Assembly (NCBI GenBank): GCA_030539335.1
Contig: JAUNSG010000014.1
Coordinates: forward strand, 1 to 64,000
Reading direction: 5' to 3'
Length of the DNA: 64,000 nucleotides
Source: Eubacteriales bacterium
GTDB taxonomy: Bacteria > Bacillota > Clostridia > Oscillospirales > Butyricicoccaceae
In this document: in pieces, positions 1 to 8,590 of the stretch
Layout of the letters: each line of letters opens with the position of its first letter
Position numbering within the stretch: the first letter of the stretch is position 1
Made by a program: the position numbers and the translations under genes
Notes under the pieces: model-generated
What the model was told of the DNA's origin: nothing
The model's input: the letters and a program-made list of their open reading frames with translations, nothing else
Databases searched by the model: none

Positions 1-542
1 TGTTCGGCTATAGAAGGCTATCTGATGGAATTTTGTGCGTGTGCGACCTTGAGGGTTGCGCCGTGCCAGTGGCACGTGAGCGAAGCGAAAGCAAGCCCCC
101 GGCCAAATAAGATTATGTGCTGTAAGATGTCCGACTTTGATCCTTTCTTCTTGGGAAACCCGTAGGGTTTCTGCGCTGCATGGGTTTGGAAAGGGCGTTT
201 GCTGTGGAACGCCCTTCCCCGTCGGAGACGAGAAAACGAGCGGTTTCGTTTTTATAATGCGTCTATGGTAATAGTAAAATAATAGATTGTACCATTCGTT
301 CGCAGGGCAAACAGACGGAAAACCATCCATTTTGCCTCCGGCGGGACAAGGGACTTCCGTGGCAAAGTCCCTTGTCAATCCCGTGCCACTTGGACACCGA
401 AGGTTTCCAAGGCCTTCCTCCGGCGTTCCGGGGCGGACAAATCCAAAATCGCATGATTTGCCCGCCCAACGTTCGATTGGCGGGCTGACGGAAAAAGAAA
501 AACCCGCTTTCATTTCCTTCAACAGGAAACAATAGCGGGATA
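1..542. other. Hairpin-rich non-coding stretch, possible mobile-element edge
   Basis: No reading frame here looks like a real protein: the frames on both strands lack a plausible ribosome site or recognisable domain. The stretch holds several strong inverted repeats: 157-173 (GAAACCC/GGGTTTC), 188-218 (GGAAAGGGCGTT with AACGCCCTTCC), 345-376 and 460-485 (GCCCGCC/GGCGGGC). Such a cluster next to small HTH regulators is reminiscent of the control or transfer-origin end of an integrative element, but no relaxase or integrase is in the window, so this is inference. Confidence 0.4.
345..376. repeat. Perfect 12-bp inverted repeat, oriT- or terminator-like
   Basis: GACAAGGGACTT is followed, after the 8-nt loop CCGTGGCA, by its exact reverse complement. 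There is no T-run on either side, so it is not a normal intrinsic terminator. It could be a transfer-origin hairpin or a protein-binding site; function is not shown by the sequence. Confidence 0.5.
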
Positions 543-869
543 TTATTTGTCGGATGGCTTGGAATGACGAAAGCCCTCTGTAACGGCCAGAACGGTATCC
601 AACTGGGAATCATCTAAATTCTTAAGTTGGTCAAGAATTTGATTGATTTTTGCGGGATTCGATACATCCGTATTGAAAAAATCTTGAGGAGAGATTTCCA
701 AGTATTCACAGATATAAAAGAATGCCTGCATAGAGGGAAATGCCTGACGATTTTCGATTCGGTTAATATAACTACTATTCTGACCAAGAGCTAAACTCAT
801 TTCGCGGGCAGAAACAGCTTTCTTAGTTCGCAATTCAGCTAATCTGTTTGCAAAATAGGTTTCATACAT
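543..869 (-). CDS. XRE-family HTH transcriptional regulator
   Basis: A 108-residue DNA-binding protein. The N-terminal two thirds fit a Cro/C1-type helix-turn-helix: an RLAELRTKK helix, AREMSLALG, then NSSYINRIENRQ as the recognition region and FFYICEYLEISPQDFF as the closing helices. The tail (LDQLKNLDDSQLDTVLAVTEGF) is the kind of helical extension seen in small phage- or element-borne regulators. The start at Met 869 is preferred to the ATG 12 bases upstream because AAAAGGA lies at the right distance from it. An upstream palindrome (950-968) is a candidate operator. Target genes are unknown. Confidence 0.75.
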   Translation of the reverse strand: MYETYFANRLAELRTKKAVSAREMSLALGQNSSYINRIENRQAFPSMQAFFYICEYLEISPQDFFNTDVSNPAKINQILDQLKNLDDSQLDTVLAVTEGFRHSKPSDK

Positions 870-949
870 ACAATCATCCATCCTTTTAGGATATTATATG
901 ATATGAGTTGGAGATAAATTAGATATTAAATGCACTATTACACTTGAAA

Positions 950-968
950 TAAGATATACAATATCTTA
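950..968. promoter_or_regulatory. Palindromic candidate operator
   Basis: TAAGATAT-ACA-ATATCTTA is a perfect inverted repeat of 8-bp arms about 80 bp upstream of the HTH gene at 543-869. Position and symmetry fit an autoregulatory operator for that protein; binding is inferred. Confidence 0.4.
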
Positions 969-1055
969 TAATAAGATGAGAATACATTATTGGACAGAAG
1001 ATAATTTCTTCGGAAATAAAGAAGAACACCGCCGCAGTTGAAATCTGCGACGGCG

Positions 1056-1253
1056 CTAATCATCGGAGAATTGTACGATGTCATTTGGAGTACAATCAAG
1101 AATGCGGCATAGTTTTTCGAGCGTAAGTAGGGTGATGTTTTTGTTCTTCTTCAATGAATCTAAGGTTTTGTTATCAATGCCGTGTTTCAATAATTGATAT
1201 TGAGAGACGTTTTTCTCTTTCATTGTAGTCCACAGAGGACAAAAGTCAATCAT
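1056..1253 (-). CDS. Small HTH regulator (HTH_26/XRE type)
   Basis: A 65-residue protein that is nearly all helix-turn-helix: CPLWTTMKEKNVSQYQLL, then the recognition part IDNKTLDSLKKNKN, and the family-typical ending TLEKLCRILDCTPNDIVQF. This compact class is common in Clostridia, often near mobile elements. The Met at 1253 is chosen because AGGTGG sits 8 nt upstream; a longer reading from 1283 has no better ribosome site. It lies just downstream of the HTH gene at 1285-1563 and may be translated from the same message. It is a paralogue of the protein at 1744-1944. Confidence 0.75.
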   Translation of the reverse strand: MIDFCPLWTTMKEKNVSQYQLLKHGIDNKTLDSLKKNKNITLLTLEKLCRILDCTPNDIVQFSDD

Positions 1254-1284
1254 CGAAATCACCACCTGCATGATAAACCCCATA

Positions 1285-1563
1285 TCATATTTCTGGCTTC
1301 CTCAAAATTGAATCCGGAAAAACAGAAGCTTTCATCAGTTCTGATGGATCAACGTCCAGAGCATCGGCAATATTGAAAAAGACCTCTAATGAAAAATTAT
1401 GTGCCAGATTTGGGGCTTCGATTGCACTGATGAGTGAGCGGCTGACCATTGCCTTTTCAGCCAATTTTTCTTGTGAAAGCCCATGCACCCTTCGCAGAGT
1501 AGCAATGGCAATACCCAATTGAATAAATCGGTCTCGATTATGAAAAGCTACTTCCTTGCTCAT
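1285..1563 (-). CDS. XRE-family HTH transcriptional regulator
   Basis: A 92-residue Cro/C1-type regulator. Residues about 13-70 form the HTH: LGIAIATLRRVHGLSQEKLAEKAMV followed by SRSLISAIE as recognition helix and FFNIADALDVDPSELM as the last helices. The start at 1563 has AAGGAG six nucleotides upstream. It is encoded head to tail with the small HTH gene at 1056-1253, so the two may act together. No effector domain is present beyond the short tail. Confidence 0.75.
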   Translation of the reverse strand: MSKEVAFHNRDRFIQLGIAIATLRRVHGLSQEKLAEKAMVSRSLISAIEAPNLAHNFSLEVFFNIADALDVDPSELMKASVFPDSILRKPEI

Positions 1564-1743
1564 AATGCACTCCTTACCTTTCTTACTTAAATAGTATACT
1601 GTCTGGAGTGGTTTAATTTTGTCGTAAATAGAAAGCGATTGATTGGATTAGTGAGTCATAATATGGCAATATATTTGGGAAGAATGAAAGCAAAAGAGCT
1701 TTCACAGAATAAAATAGAAAAGTGGAAGGGAATCACAGCGGAT

Positions 1744-1944
1744 TTACTCATCGAGAAATTGTACAATGTCATTTGGTGTACAATCAAGAATACGGCATAG
1801 CTTTTCTAACGTGTACATAGTAATGGATTTGTTGTGCTTTAGGTTGTTGATTGTGCGAGGATTGATGTTGAATTTTGTTATTAATGTGTATGTCGTGACA
1901 GAGCGCTGTTCCATTGTCCGCCATAGCGGTTCATAGCTAATCAC
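1744..1944 (-). CDS. Small HTH regulator (HTH_26/XRE type), GTG start
   Basis: A 66-residue protein starting VISYEPLWRTM and ending TLEKLCRILDCTPNDIVQF, i.e. the same compact HTH family as the gene at 1056-1253. The start is GTG at 1944, six nucleotides after a strong GGAGGG. A longer frame runs upstream to 2271 but that part is antisense to the next gene and has no family match. The shared C-terminal half between the two proteins indicates duplication within this island. Target unknown. Confidence 0.75.
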   Translation of the reverse strand: MISYEPLWRTMEQRSVTTYTLITKFNINPRTINNLKHNKSITMYTLEKLCRILDCTPNDIVQFLDE

Positions 1945-1999
1945 AGCAATCCCTCCACTCAATAACCTGATGTATTTATTATGTATGGCAAAACTGTAC

Positions 2000-2028
2000 T
2001 TGAATATACTGAAAAATATATCTATAAT
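2000..2028 (+). promoter_or_regulatory. Promoter TTGAAT-N17-TATAAT
   Basis: A -35 TTGAAT (2000-2005) and a perfect -10 TATAAT (2023-2028) with 17-nt spacing lie about 60 bp upstream of the gene at 2088. Confidence 0.6.
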
Positions 2029-2087
2029 AGAGAAAGCAGAACCCAAATAAGGGACGATATCAGGTAATAACAAGAGGAGGGGTATGC

Positions 2088-2510
2088 TTGAAAATTGAAT
2101 GCTACTATTACACAGAAGAAAAAGCAATGCGCGCAAAACGGATGGAGCAGAGCCACAGCGACGAAAAGACACTGGAGATCGTGGCATTATCCGAGGCCGC
2201 CTTGCAAAAGCAGGAACGGTTTCGGGAGTTGATCCCGGAGGCCATGGAGGTTGCGGAACGGCTTCGGGCAAATTTGCTGATCGATATTGATCCGGAGGGC
2301 ATCACCGGATGCCTTACTTTTGTCGGAGAGGAATTGATTTTTGAAGACACAGAAGGTGAGTTTCTAAGACATCTGATGAAATCCTCGAGTGCTTTTGAGG
2401 TGAAGGTGTCGGTAGACACAGGGGAGGGCGGTCCCACGGATTTGGACGGCTTGCCTCAGATAGATTTTTGGTTTGATTTTTATGAAGAAGAGGAATTGGG
2501 ATTGCATTAA
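2088..2510 (+). CDS. Hypothetical acidic protein
   Basis: 140 residues, not recognised. The start is TTG at 2088, placed by a strong GAGGAGGGG ending six bases before it; the ATG at 2084 would give only four codons. The middle is helical and charged, followed by alternating segments that look like beta strands (LLIDIDPEGITGCLTFVG, FEVKVSVDT) and a very acidic end with EEEELGLH. No signal peptide or membrane segment is seen. It has its own promoter and a terminator directly after it, so it is a single-gene unit. Confidence 0.55.
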   Translation: MKIECYYYTEEKAMRAKRMEQSHSDEKTLEIVALSEAALQKQERFRELIPEAMEVAERLRANLLIDIDPEGITGCLTFVGEELIFEDTEGEFLRHLMKSSSAFEVKVSVDTGEGGPTDLDGLPQIDFWFDFYEEEELGLH

Positions 2511-2517
2511 ATTTGCA

Positions 2518-2550
2518 GCTCTCACCGCATCGGTGGGAGCCATATTTTTT
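2518..2550 (+). terminator. Intrinsic terminator
   Basis: GCTCTCACCG-CAT-CGGTGGGAGC, a 10-bp stem with one G-U pair, followed by CATATTTTTT, just after the stop of the gene at 2088-2510. Confidence 0.75.
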
Positions 2551-2662
2551 CCCGACACAGGTCTGTTTTCTCAAATGGCGGAGAAATCATGTTTCCGGCA
2601 GGCACACAAATGTGATATACTAAAAGATAACCGTGGATCACAAAAGCAAGGAGTGAAGAAAT

Positions 2663-3325
2663 ATGAAGTTTTGTCCCATGCCGTCCGATTGGGAGCGGGC
2701 CGATCATTTCCGGTATTATCAGACGACGGTTTTCACGCGGTACAATTTGAATGCGGAGATCGATATTACAAACACCGAAGCCATGCGGCGCAGGCTGGGT
2801 CTGAAATTTTATCCGGTGTTTTTGTGGATGGTCATGAATACGGTAAATCATTGGAAAGAAATGCGTATGACAACGGACACAGATGGCAATCCTGGCTACT
2901 GGGATCACTGTTTACCAGTCTATCCGATCTTTCATGAGGACGATCATACCTTTTCCGATCTGTGGACCGAATGGAACCCGGATTTCCCCGCGTTTTACCA
3001 AGCCGTGATGGAGGACATGCAGACATACGGCGATGTCCATGGCGTCAAGGCGAAGGAAGGCCAATTGTGCAATTTTATACCGGTGTCGCTTGTCCCGTGG
3101 ATCAGCTTTACCGGACATGGGAGCGATACGTTCACTGCACCGCAGATGCTGTTTCCGATTGTGGTCGGCGGACGGTTTTTTGAGCGGGACGGGAAGATTT
3201 TGCTGCCGCTTTCCATCTCGTGCAACCATGCTGCGGCGGACGGCTGGCATACCGCGCAGGTGCTGCTCGAAATCGAGAAAACCGCGCAGCATCCGGAACG
3301 CTGGATGACCCCGCCAAAGCGTTAA
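2663..3325 (+). CDS. CatA-like acyltransferase (chloramphenicol acetyltransferase family)
   Basis: 220 residues, the usual length of type A chloramphenicol acetyltransferases (about 215-220), which are trimeric cytosolic enzymes that move an acetyl group from acetyl-CoA to a hydroxyl. The family active-site motif HxxxDG is present as HAAADG with the catalytic His near residue 189. The body also fits (FLWMVMNTVN, FPIVVGGRF, LPLSISCNHAAADG). The protein is more divergent than clinical Cat enzymes, so chloramphenicol need not be the real substrate. AAGGAG precedes the ATG. It stands alone between terminator and the str promoter. Confidence 0.8.
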   Translation: MKFCPMPSDWERADHFRYYQTTVFTRYNLNAEIDITNTEAMRRRLGLKFYPVFLWMVMNTVNHWKEMRMTTDTDGNPGYWDHCLPVYPIFHEDDHTFSDLWTEWNPDFPAFYQAVMEDMQTYGDVHGVKAKEGQLCNFIPVSLVPWISFTGHGSDTFTAPQMLFPIVVGGRFFERDGKILLPLSISCNHAAADGWHTAQVLLEIEKTAQHPERWMTPPKR

Positions 3326-3490
3326 AAATGCAGGGAAGGGGAAGGACTCCTGCAAGGGGAAAAAGACCCCTTTTCGGAAAAGAAAAAACAGAAGATTTTG
3401 GATTTTGTGCAAAAATCATGAATAAAACCGACTGGAACGGGTATCCTATTTCTGTTTTGTAAAATCGATAAAAAAGTAATGGAAAAGTGA

Positions 3491-3519
3491 TTGACATAGG
3501 CTCGCTCTTGCGCTAAAAT
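3491..3519 (+). promoter_or_regulatory. Strong promoter of the str operon
   Basis: TTGACA at 3491-3496, 17-nt spacer, TAAAAT at 3514-3519, about 30 bp before the first gene of the ribosomal protein operon. Confidence 0.8.
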
Positions 3520-3548
3520 AATCAAGTATGCGATAAGGAGGTCGTTCT

Positions 3549-3800
3549 ATGCTTTCACAGCTTCATACAGCGGCGAAAGTCGTAGGCATCAAGCAATCGA
3601 AAAAAATCATCCGTGACGGCGAAGCGCATCAGGTATTCATTGCGCAGGACGCAGAACAGCGTGTCACCCGTCCGATTTATGATCTCTGCGAGGAGCATGG
3701 GGTTGCGATTGTTGAGGTTCCGACGATGAAGGAACTGGGAAAAGCCGCAGGGATCGCAGTTGGTGCCGCTGTTGTAACGGTAACCAAGGAAACACTTTGA
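3549..3800 (+). CDS. rplGB: L7Ae/L30e-type ribosomal protein (YbxF-like)
   Basis: 83 residues of the L7Ae/L30e/Gadd45 fold, which binds kink-turn RNA. Features are IKQSKKIIRDGEAHQVFIAQDAE (binding loop region), RPIYDLCEEHGVAIVEV and the ending KAAGIAVGAAVVTV. In Firmicutes the ybxF gene sits immediately upstream of rpsL, exactly as here, which supports the name. It is the first gene after the strong promoter at 3491. Confidence 0.85.
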   Translation: MLSQLHTAAKVVGIKQSKKIIRDGEAHQVFIAQDAEQRVTRPIYDLCEEHGVAIVEVPTMKELGKAAGIAVGAAVVTVTKETL

Positions 3801-3858
3801 TTTTAACGGGCATGTCCCGCTGAAATACTATCATTCTATATTTAAGGAGGTGCAATGA

Positions 3859-4278
3859 ATGCCAACCTTTAACCAGCTCGTACGTAAGGGTAGACAGGAA
3901 GTTGCCTATAAGTCGACCGCTCCGGCGCTGCAGGTAGGCCTGAACTCGCTGAAGAAGAAGCAGACCAACCAGTCCGCTCCGCAGAAGAGAGGCGTCTGCA
4001 CAACGGTTCGAACCATGACCCCGAAGAAGCCGAACTCGGCACTGCGTAAGGTAGCCCGTGTCAAGCTGACCAACGGTATGGAAGTTTCTGCTTACATTCC
4101 GGGAATCGGACACAACCTGCAGGAGCACTCGGTTGTTATGATCCGTGGCGGCCGTGTTAAGGATCTTCCGGGTGTCCGTTACCACATCATCCGCGGTACT
4201 CTGGATACGCAGGGTGTTGCAAACCGTCATCAGGCTCGTTCCAAGTACGGTGCCAAGAGACCGAAGCCGGGTAAGTAA
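3859..4278 (+). CDS. rpsL: 30S ribosomal protein S12
   Basis: 139 residues, S12 of the small subunit decoding centre. The signature [17 protein letters not shown] and [13 protein letters not shown] loops carry the wild-type lysines where streptomycin-resistance substitutions usually fall, so the allele looks drug sensitive. The N-terminus [11 protein letters not shown] is standard. AAGGAGG precedes the start. Second gene of the str operon, between the L7Ae-like protein and rpsG. Confidence 0.98.
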   Translation: MPTFNQLVRKGRQEVAYKSTAPALQVGLNSLKKKQTNQSAPQKRGVCTTVRTMTPKKPNSALRKVARVKLTNGMEVSAYIPGIGHNLQEHSVVMIRGGRVKDLPGVRYHIIRGTLDTQGVANRHQARSKYGAKRPKPGK

Positions 4279-4400
4279 TCTCTTATCCAACCCACAGTTA
4301 CCCATGATTTGACTTGAAATTTTCATGTTTCAGCAAAGCAAAAAGCTTTGTCCTGAGCGTTTGATATATATTTTGTTCAAACCCTCGGACAGGCGATGAC

Positions 4401-4420
4401 AAAAGCCGGGGGCGGCTTTT
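4401..4420. promoter_or_regulatory. Hairpin between rpsL and rpsG
   Basis: AAAAGCCG-GGGG-CGGCTTTT forms an 8-bp stem in the 185-bp gap between rpsL and rpsG. There is no following T-run, so full termination is unlikely; it may serve as a processing, attenuation or regulatory hairpin. Confidence 0.35.
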
Positions 4421-4463
4421 GAAGTACCTATGAAATCATTTTTTTGTGAAGGAGGGAAGTATC

Positions 4464-4934
4464 GTGCCAAGAAGAGGATTTGTTCCTAAGAGAGAAGTTC
4501 TTCCGGATCCGATGTACGGATCCCAGCTCGTTACCAAGCTGATTAACTCGATCATGCTGGACGGCAAGAAGGGCGTCGCACAGAAGGTAGTATACGATGC
4601 TTTTGACATCGTTAAGGAAAAGACTGGCCGAGATCCGTTAGAAGTATTTGTTGAGGCGATGGACAACATCATGCCGTCTCTGGAGGTTAAGGCTCGCCGT
4701 GTCGGCGGTGCTACCTATCAGGTTCCGATGGAAGTACGTCCGGAGAGACGTCAGACCCTGGGTCTGCGTTGGCTCACCAAGTATTCCCGTGCTCGTTCCG
4801 AGCGCAACATGTGTCAGAGACTCGCAGGGGAGATTCTGGACGCAGTGAATAACCTGGGCGGTGCCGTTAAGAAGCGTGAGGATACCCACAAGATGGCAGA
4901 GGCAAACAAGGCATTTGCTCATTACAGATATTAA
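4464..4934 (+). CDS. rpsG: 30S ribosomal protein S7
   Basis: 156 residues, the expected length of S7, which nucleates assembly of the 30S head and binds 16S rRNA. The start is GTG at 4464 ([17 protein letters not shown]), 7 nt after AAGGAGGG; the frame continues further upstream without support. Conserved parts are [27 protein letters not shown] and [10 protein letters not shown]. Gene order rpsL-rpsG-fusA-tuf is the classic str operon. Confidence 0.97.
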   Translation: MPRRGFVPKREVLPDPMYGSQLVTKLINSIMLDGKKGVAQKVVYDAFDIVKEKTGRDPLEVFVEAMDNIMPSLEVKARRVGGATYQVPMEVRPERRQTLGLRWLTKYSRARSERNMCQRLAGEILDAVNNLGGAVKKREDTHKMAEANKAFAHYRY

Positions 4935-4967
4935 TCTGTTCGGTATCGCTTACGAAAGGAGAACATC

Positions 4968-7043
4968 ATGCCTAGAGAATATACTCTGGAAAAAACCAGA
5001 AATATTGGTATCATGGCGCACATCGATGCAGGCAAGACCACTACCACCGAGCGTATCCTGTACTACACGGGCATTAACCATAAGATCGGTGAGACGCACG
5101 AGGGCGCTGCAACCATGGACTGGATGGCGCAGGAGCAGGAGCGTGGTATTACCATTACCTCTGCTGCAACCACCTGTCACTGGAAGAATCACAGAATTAA
5201 CATCATCGACACCCCGGGCCACGTAGACTTCACCGTAGAAGTACAGCGTTCTCTGCGTGTACTGGACGGCTCCGTCTGCGTACTGTGCGCAAAGGGCGGT
5301 GTCGAGCCGCAGACCGAGACGGTATGGCATCAGGCAGATGAGTACAAGGTTCCGCGTATGGTATTCGTCAACAAGATGGATATCATGGGCGCTGACTTCT
5401 ACAACGTACTCAAGATGCTGGATGAGCGTCTGGGCTGTAATGCGGTTCCGATTCAGCTGCCGATCGGTTCGGAGGACAGCTTCCGCGGCATCATCGATCT
5501 GATGACGATGCGCGCAGAGGTTTACTACGATGACCTCGGCAATGACATCCGTGACGAAGAGATTCCGGATGACATGAAGGAAAAAGCAGAAGAGTATCAT
5601 GAGAAGATGATCGAGTCGATCTGCGAGACCGACGAGGATCTCATGATGGCTTATCTGGAGGGCGAAGAAATCGCCATTGAAGATCTGAAGGCTGCTCTGC
5701 GTAAGGCAACCTGCAATGTACAGATCATCCCGGTACTTTGTGGTACCGCTTACCGCAACAAGGGTGTTCAGATGCTTCTGGACGCAGTTGTTGAGTTCAT
5801 GCCGTCCCCGCTGGACATCCCGGCCATCAAGGGTGTAAACCCGGATACCGAAGAGGATGACGAGCGTCCGGCTGACGACGACGGTCCGTTCTCTGCACTG
5901 GCATTCAAGATCATGACGGACCCGTATGTTGGCCGTCTGACCTTCTTCCGCGTTTACTCCGGTACCTGCGACAAGGGCACCGGTGTCCTGAACGCAACCA
6001 AGGGCAAGCGCGAGAGACTTGGCCGCATCCTGCAGATGCATGCAAACAACAGAAAGGATATCGATAAGGTATATTCCGGCGATATCGCAGCTGCTGTTGG
6101 CTTTAAGAACACCACCACTGGTGACACGCTCTGCGACGAAGACCATCCGATCATCCTGGAGTCCATGAACTTCCCGGAGCCGGTAATTGACGTTGCAATC
6201 GAGCCGAAGACCAAGGCTGGTCAGGAAAAGATGGGCATCGCGCTGGCAAAGCTGGCCGAAGAGGACCCGACGTTCCGCACCTACACCGACGAAGAGACCG
6301 GTCAGACCATCATCGCCGGCATGGGCGAGCTCCATCTGGAGATCATCGTCGACCGTCTGCTGCGTGAGTTCAAGGTAGAGGCAAACGTTGGTCAGCCGCA
6401 GGTTGCTTACAAGGAAACCGTTCGCGGTACGGCCGATGTCGACTGCAAGTACAAGCGTCAGTCCGGCGGTTCCGGTCAGTACGGTCATGTCAAGATTATT
6501 CTTGAGCCGAATGAGCCGGGCGCAGGTTACGAATTTATCAACAAGACCGTTGGCGGTTCGATCCCGAAGGAATTCATCGAGCCGGTTAACCAGGGTATTC
6601 AGGGCGCTATGGAAGCAGGCGTACTGGCTGGCTACAACGTTGTTGACGTCAAGGTTACGCTGTATGATGGATCCTATCACGAAGTTGACTCTTCGGAGAT
6701 GGCATTTAAGATCGCCGGCTCCATGGCATTCAAGGATGCAATGAAGAAGGCGGATCCGGTTCTGACCGAGCCGATCATGCAGGTTGATGTTCTGGTTCCG
6801 GAGGATTATATGGGCGACGTTATCGGCGACCTGAACTCCCGTCGTGGCCAGATTTCCGGTATGGAGCCGCGCGGCGCCGTACAGGCAATTTCTGCAAAGG
6901 TTCCGCTGTCCGAGATGTTCGGCTATGCGACCGATCTGCGTTCCCGTACGCAGGGCCGTGGCCAGTACACCATGCAGCGCAGCCACTACGCTGAGGTTCC
7001 GAAGTCCATTTCGGAAAAGATCATCAGCAACCGCACAAAGTAA
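4968..7043 (+). CDS. fusA: Translation elongation factor G
   Basis: 691 residues, full-length EF-G, the GTPase that drives ribosomal translocation. G-domain motifs are intact: [15 protein letters not shown] (P-loop), DTPGHVDFT with the catalytic His, and NKMD. Domain IV begins around [12 protein letters not shown] and domain V contains [16 protein letters not shown] sequence ([15 protein letters not shown]). GGAG lies before the ATG. A second, degenerate EF-G-like gene is at 49925-51985; this one is the housekeeping copy. Confidence 0.98.
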   Translation: MPREYTLEKTRNIGIMAHIDAGKTTTTERILYYTGINHKIGETHEGAATMDWMAQEQERGITITSAATTCHWKNHRINIIDTPGHVDFTVEVQRSLRVLDGSVCVLCAKGGVEPQTETVWHQADEYKVPRMVFVNKMDIMGADFYNVLKMLDERLGCNAVPIQLPIGSEDSFRGIIDLMTMRAEVYYDDLGNDIRDEEIPDDMKEKAEEYHEKMIESICETDEDLMMAYLEGEEIAIEDLKAALRKATCNVQIIPVLCGTAYRNKGVQMLLDAVVEFMPSPLDIPAIKGVNPDTEEDDERPADDDGPFSALAFKIMTDPYVGRLTFFRVYSGTCDKGTGVLNATKGKRERLGRILQMHANNRKDIDKVYSGDIAAAVGFKNTTTGDTLCDEDHPIILESMNFPEPVIDVAIEPKTKAGQEKMGIALAKLAEEDPTFRTYTDEETGQTIIAGMGELHLEIIVDRLLREFKVEANVGQPQVAYKETVRGTADVDCKYKRQSGGSGQYGHVKIILEPNEPGAGYEFINKTVGGSIPKEFIEPVNQGIQGAMEAGVLAGYNVVDVKVTLYDGSYHEVDSSEMAFKIAGSMAFKDAMKKADPVLTEPIMQVDVLVPEDYMGDVIGDLNSRRGQISGMEPRGAVQAISAKVPLSEMFGYATDLRSRTQGRGQYTMQRSHYAEVPKSISEKIISNRTK

Positions 7044-7077
7044 GGGTATTTTTATCCCATTTCTCGTAGTTTTTTGC

Positions 7078-7106
7078 TTGCAATTTTGCAGGCAGTAAGA
7101 TACAAT
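7078..7106 (+). promoter_or_regulatory. Candidate internal promoter for tuf
   Basis: TTGCAA (7078-7083), 17-nt spacer, TACAAT (7101-7106) in the fusA-tuf gap. It would let tuf be expressed above the rest of the str operon. A TATAAT at 7112-7117 is an alternative -10 without a good -35. Confidence 0.5.
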
Positions 7107-7156
7107 AAGTCTATAATGACTATGTTTCTCTAAGTAATTTAAGGAGGATATGTAAA

Positions 7157-8359
7157 ATGGCAAAGGAAAAGTACGTACGCGACCTGCCTCACGTTAACAT
7201 TGGTACGATCGGCCACGTTGACCACGGCAAGACGACCCTGACCGCAGCAATCACCAAGGTTCTGGCTATGCAGGGCCAGGCTGAGGTTCAGAAGTATGAT
7301 GAGATCGATAAGGCTCCGGAAGAGAAGGAGCGTGGCATCACCATCAATACCGCTCACGTAGAGTATAAGACGTCTGTCCGTCACTATGCTCACGTTGACT
7401 GCCCGGGCCATGCCGACTACGTTAAGAACATGATCACCGGCGCTGCTCAGATGGACGGCGCAATTCTGGTTGTTTCTTCTGCAGACGGCCCGATGCCGCA
7501 GACCCGCGAGCACATCCTGCTGGCTCGTCAGGTAGGCGTACCGTATATCGTAGTATTCATGAACAAGGTTGACCAGGTAGACGACGAGGAGCTGCTCGAT
7601 CTCGTAGAGATGGAAATCCGTGAGCTGCTGTCCGAGTACGACTTCCCGGGCGATGACATCCCGATCATCCGTGGTACTGCTCTGGGCGTTCTGGAGTGCG
7701 ACTCCACCGATCCGAATGCTCCTGAGTACGCTTGCATCCATGAGCTGATGGACGCTGTTGACGAGTATATCCCGACTCCGGAGCGCTCTGCTGACAAGCC
7801 GTTCCTGATGCCGGTCGAGGACGTATTCTCCATCACTGGTCGTGGCACCGTTGCTACCGGCCGTGTAGAGCGTGGCCAGATCAAGATGGGCGAGGAAGTT
7901 GAGATCGTTGGTCTGATGGACGCTCCGCGCAAGACCGTTGTTACCGGTATCGAGATGTTCCGCAAGCTGCTGGACTACGCAGAAGCAGGCGACAACATCG
8001 GTACTCTGCTCCGTGGTATCCAGAAGACGGAGATCGAGCGTGGCCAGGTTATCGCTAAGCCGGGCTCCATCCATCCGCATACCAAGTTCACCGGCCAGGT
8101 TTACGTTCTGAAGAAGGAAGAGGGCGGCCGTCATACTCCGTTCTTCAACAACTACCGTCCGCAGTTCTACTTCCGTACCACCGACGTTACTGGTGTTATC
8201 TCCCTGCCGGAAGGCACTGAGATGTGCATGCCGGGCGATAACGTTGATATGAACGTAGAGCTGATCACCCCGATCGCTATCGAGGAAGGCCTGCGCTTCG
8301 CTATCCGTGAGGGTGGCCGTACCGTAGGTTCTGGCGTTGTTACCGCAATCAACGAGTAA
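7157..8359 (+). CDS. tuf: Translation elongation factor Tu
   Basis: 400 residues, full-length EF-Tu that carries aminoacyl-tRNA to the ribosome. Motifs are [15 protein letters not shown] (P-loop), [30 protein letters not shown] and the [13 protein letters not shown] start of domain II. AAGGAGG is seven bases before the ATG. Last gene of the str operon, closed by a strong terminator. Confidence 0.98.
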   Translation: MAKEKYVRDLPHVNIGTIGHVDHGKTTLTAAITKVLAMQGQAEVQKYDEIDKAPEEKERGITINTAHVEYKTSVRHYAHVDCPGHADYVKNMITGAAQMDGAILVVSSADGPMPQTREHILLARQVGVPYIVVFMNKVDQVDDEELLDLVEMEIRELLSEYDFPGDDIPIIRGTALGVLECDSTDPNAPEYACIHELMDAVDEYIPTPERSADKPFLMPVEDVFSITGRGTVATGRVERGQIKMGEEVEIVGLMDAPRKTVVTGIEMFRKLLDYAEAGDNIGTLLRGIQKTEIERGQVIAKPGSIHPHTKFTGQVYVLKKEEGGRHTPFFNNYRPQFYFRTTDVTGVISLPEGTEMCMPGDNVDMNVELITPIAIEEGLRFAIREGGRTVGSGVVTAINE

Positions 8360-8395
8360 TTCTTTGATTCGCGAAAACCCAATCCAATAAATTTA

Positions 8396-8432
8396 CCGCG
8401 ATCCTTTCGCAAGAGAGGGTCGCGGTTTTTTT
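8396..8432 (+). terminator. Intrinsic terminator after tuf
   Basis: CCGCGATCC/GGGTCGCGG stem (one G-U pair) with a loop that can extend pairing, followed by seven T residues. An identical terminator is repeated at 9274-9310. Confidence 0.9.
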
Positions 8433-8466
8433 CGCCCCCGTCGCATGGTAAAAATGGAAAAGCAGA

Positions 8467-8520
8467 TTGACAGCACAGTATTTATATGATAATGTAATAT
8501 ATATAAAATATTTATATATA
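8467..8520 (+). promoter_or_regulatory. Promoter and AT-palindrome operator of CPBP gene
   Basis: TTGACA (8467-8472), 17-nt spacer, TAATGT (8490-8495), then a near-perfect AT palindrome centred near 8509 (TATATATAAA and TTTATATATA arms). The same arrangement precedes padR, so the PadR protein encoded downstream may bind both copies. Binding is inferred from position and symmetry. Confidence 0.65.
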
Positions 8521-8590
8521 CAAAAATTATTTTAGTAGGTTTTGCTTTCTCCTTGTATGTTTTGCGTACAGGGAAAGGGAAGGAGGTATT

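Larger units (their letters stand above)
8395..8526 (+). repeat. Direct repeat, copy 1: terminator + promoter + AT palindrome
   Basis: This stretch is nearly identical to 9273-9409. Both contain, in order, the tuf-type terminator, the sequence CGCCCCCG(T/A)CGCATG, AAAATGGAAAAG, a TTGACA promoter and the AT-rich palindrome. The two copies flank the AT-rich CPBP gene and differ by a few substitutions and a short indel. Confidence 0.85.

Noticed and set aside
263..613. Minus-strand frame of 116 codons
   Set aside because: Low-complexity, overlaps an HTH gene and the hairpin cluster; no ribosome site.
1945..2271. Upstream extension of the HTH gene at 1744
   Set aside because: Antisense to the next gene; the GTG at 1944 has a strong ribosome site and the family length is met without the extension.
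4950..7163. Long open frame antisense to fusA
   Set aside because: It mirrors fusA codon structure, has no ribosome site or domain, and fusA is certain.
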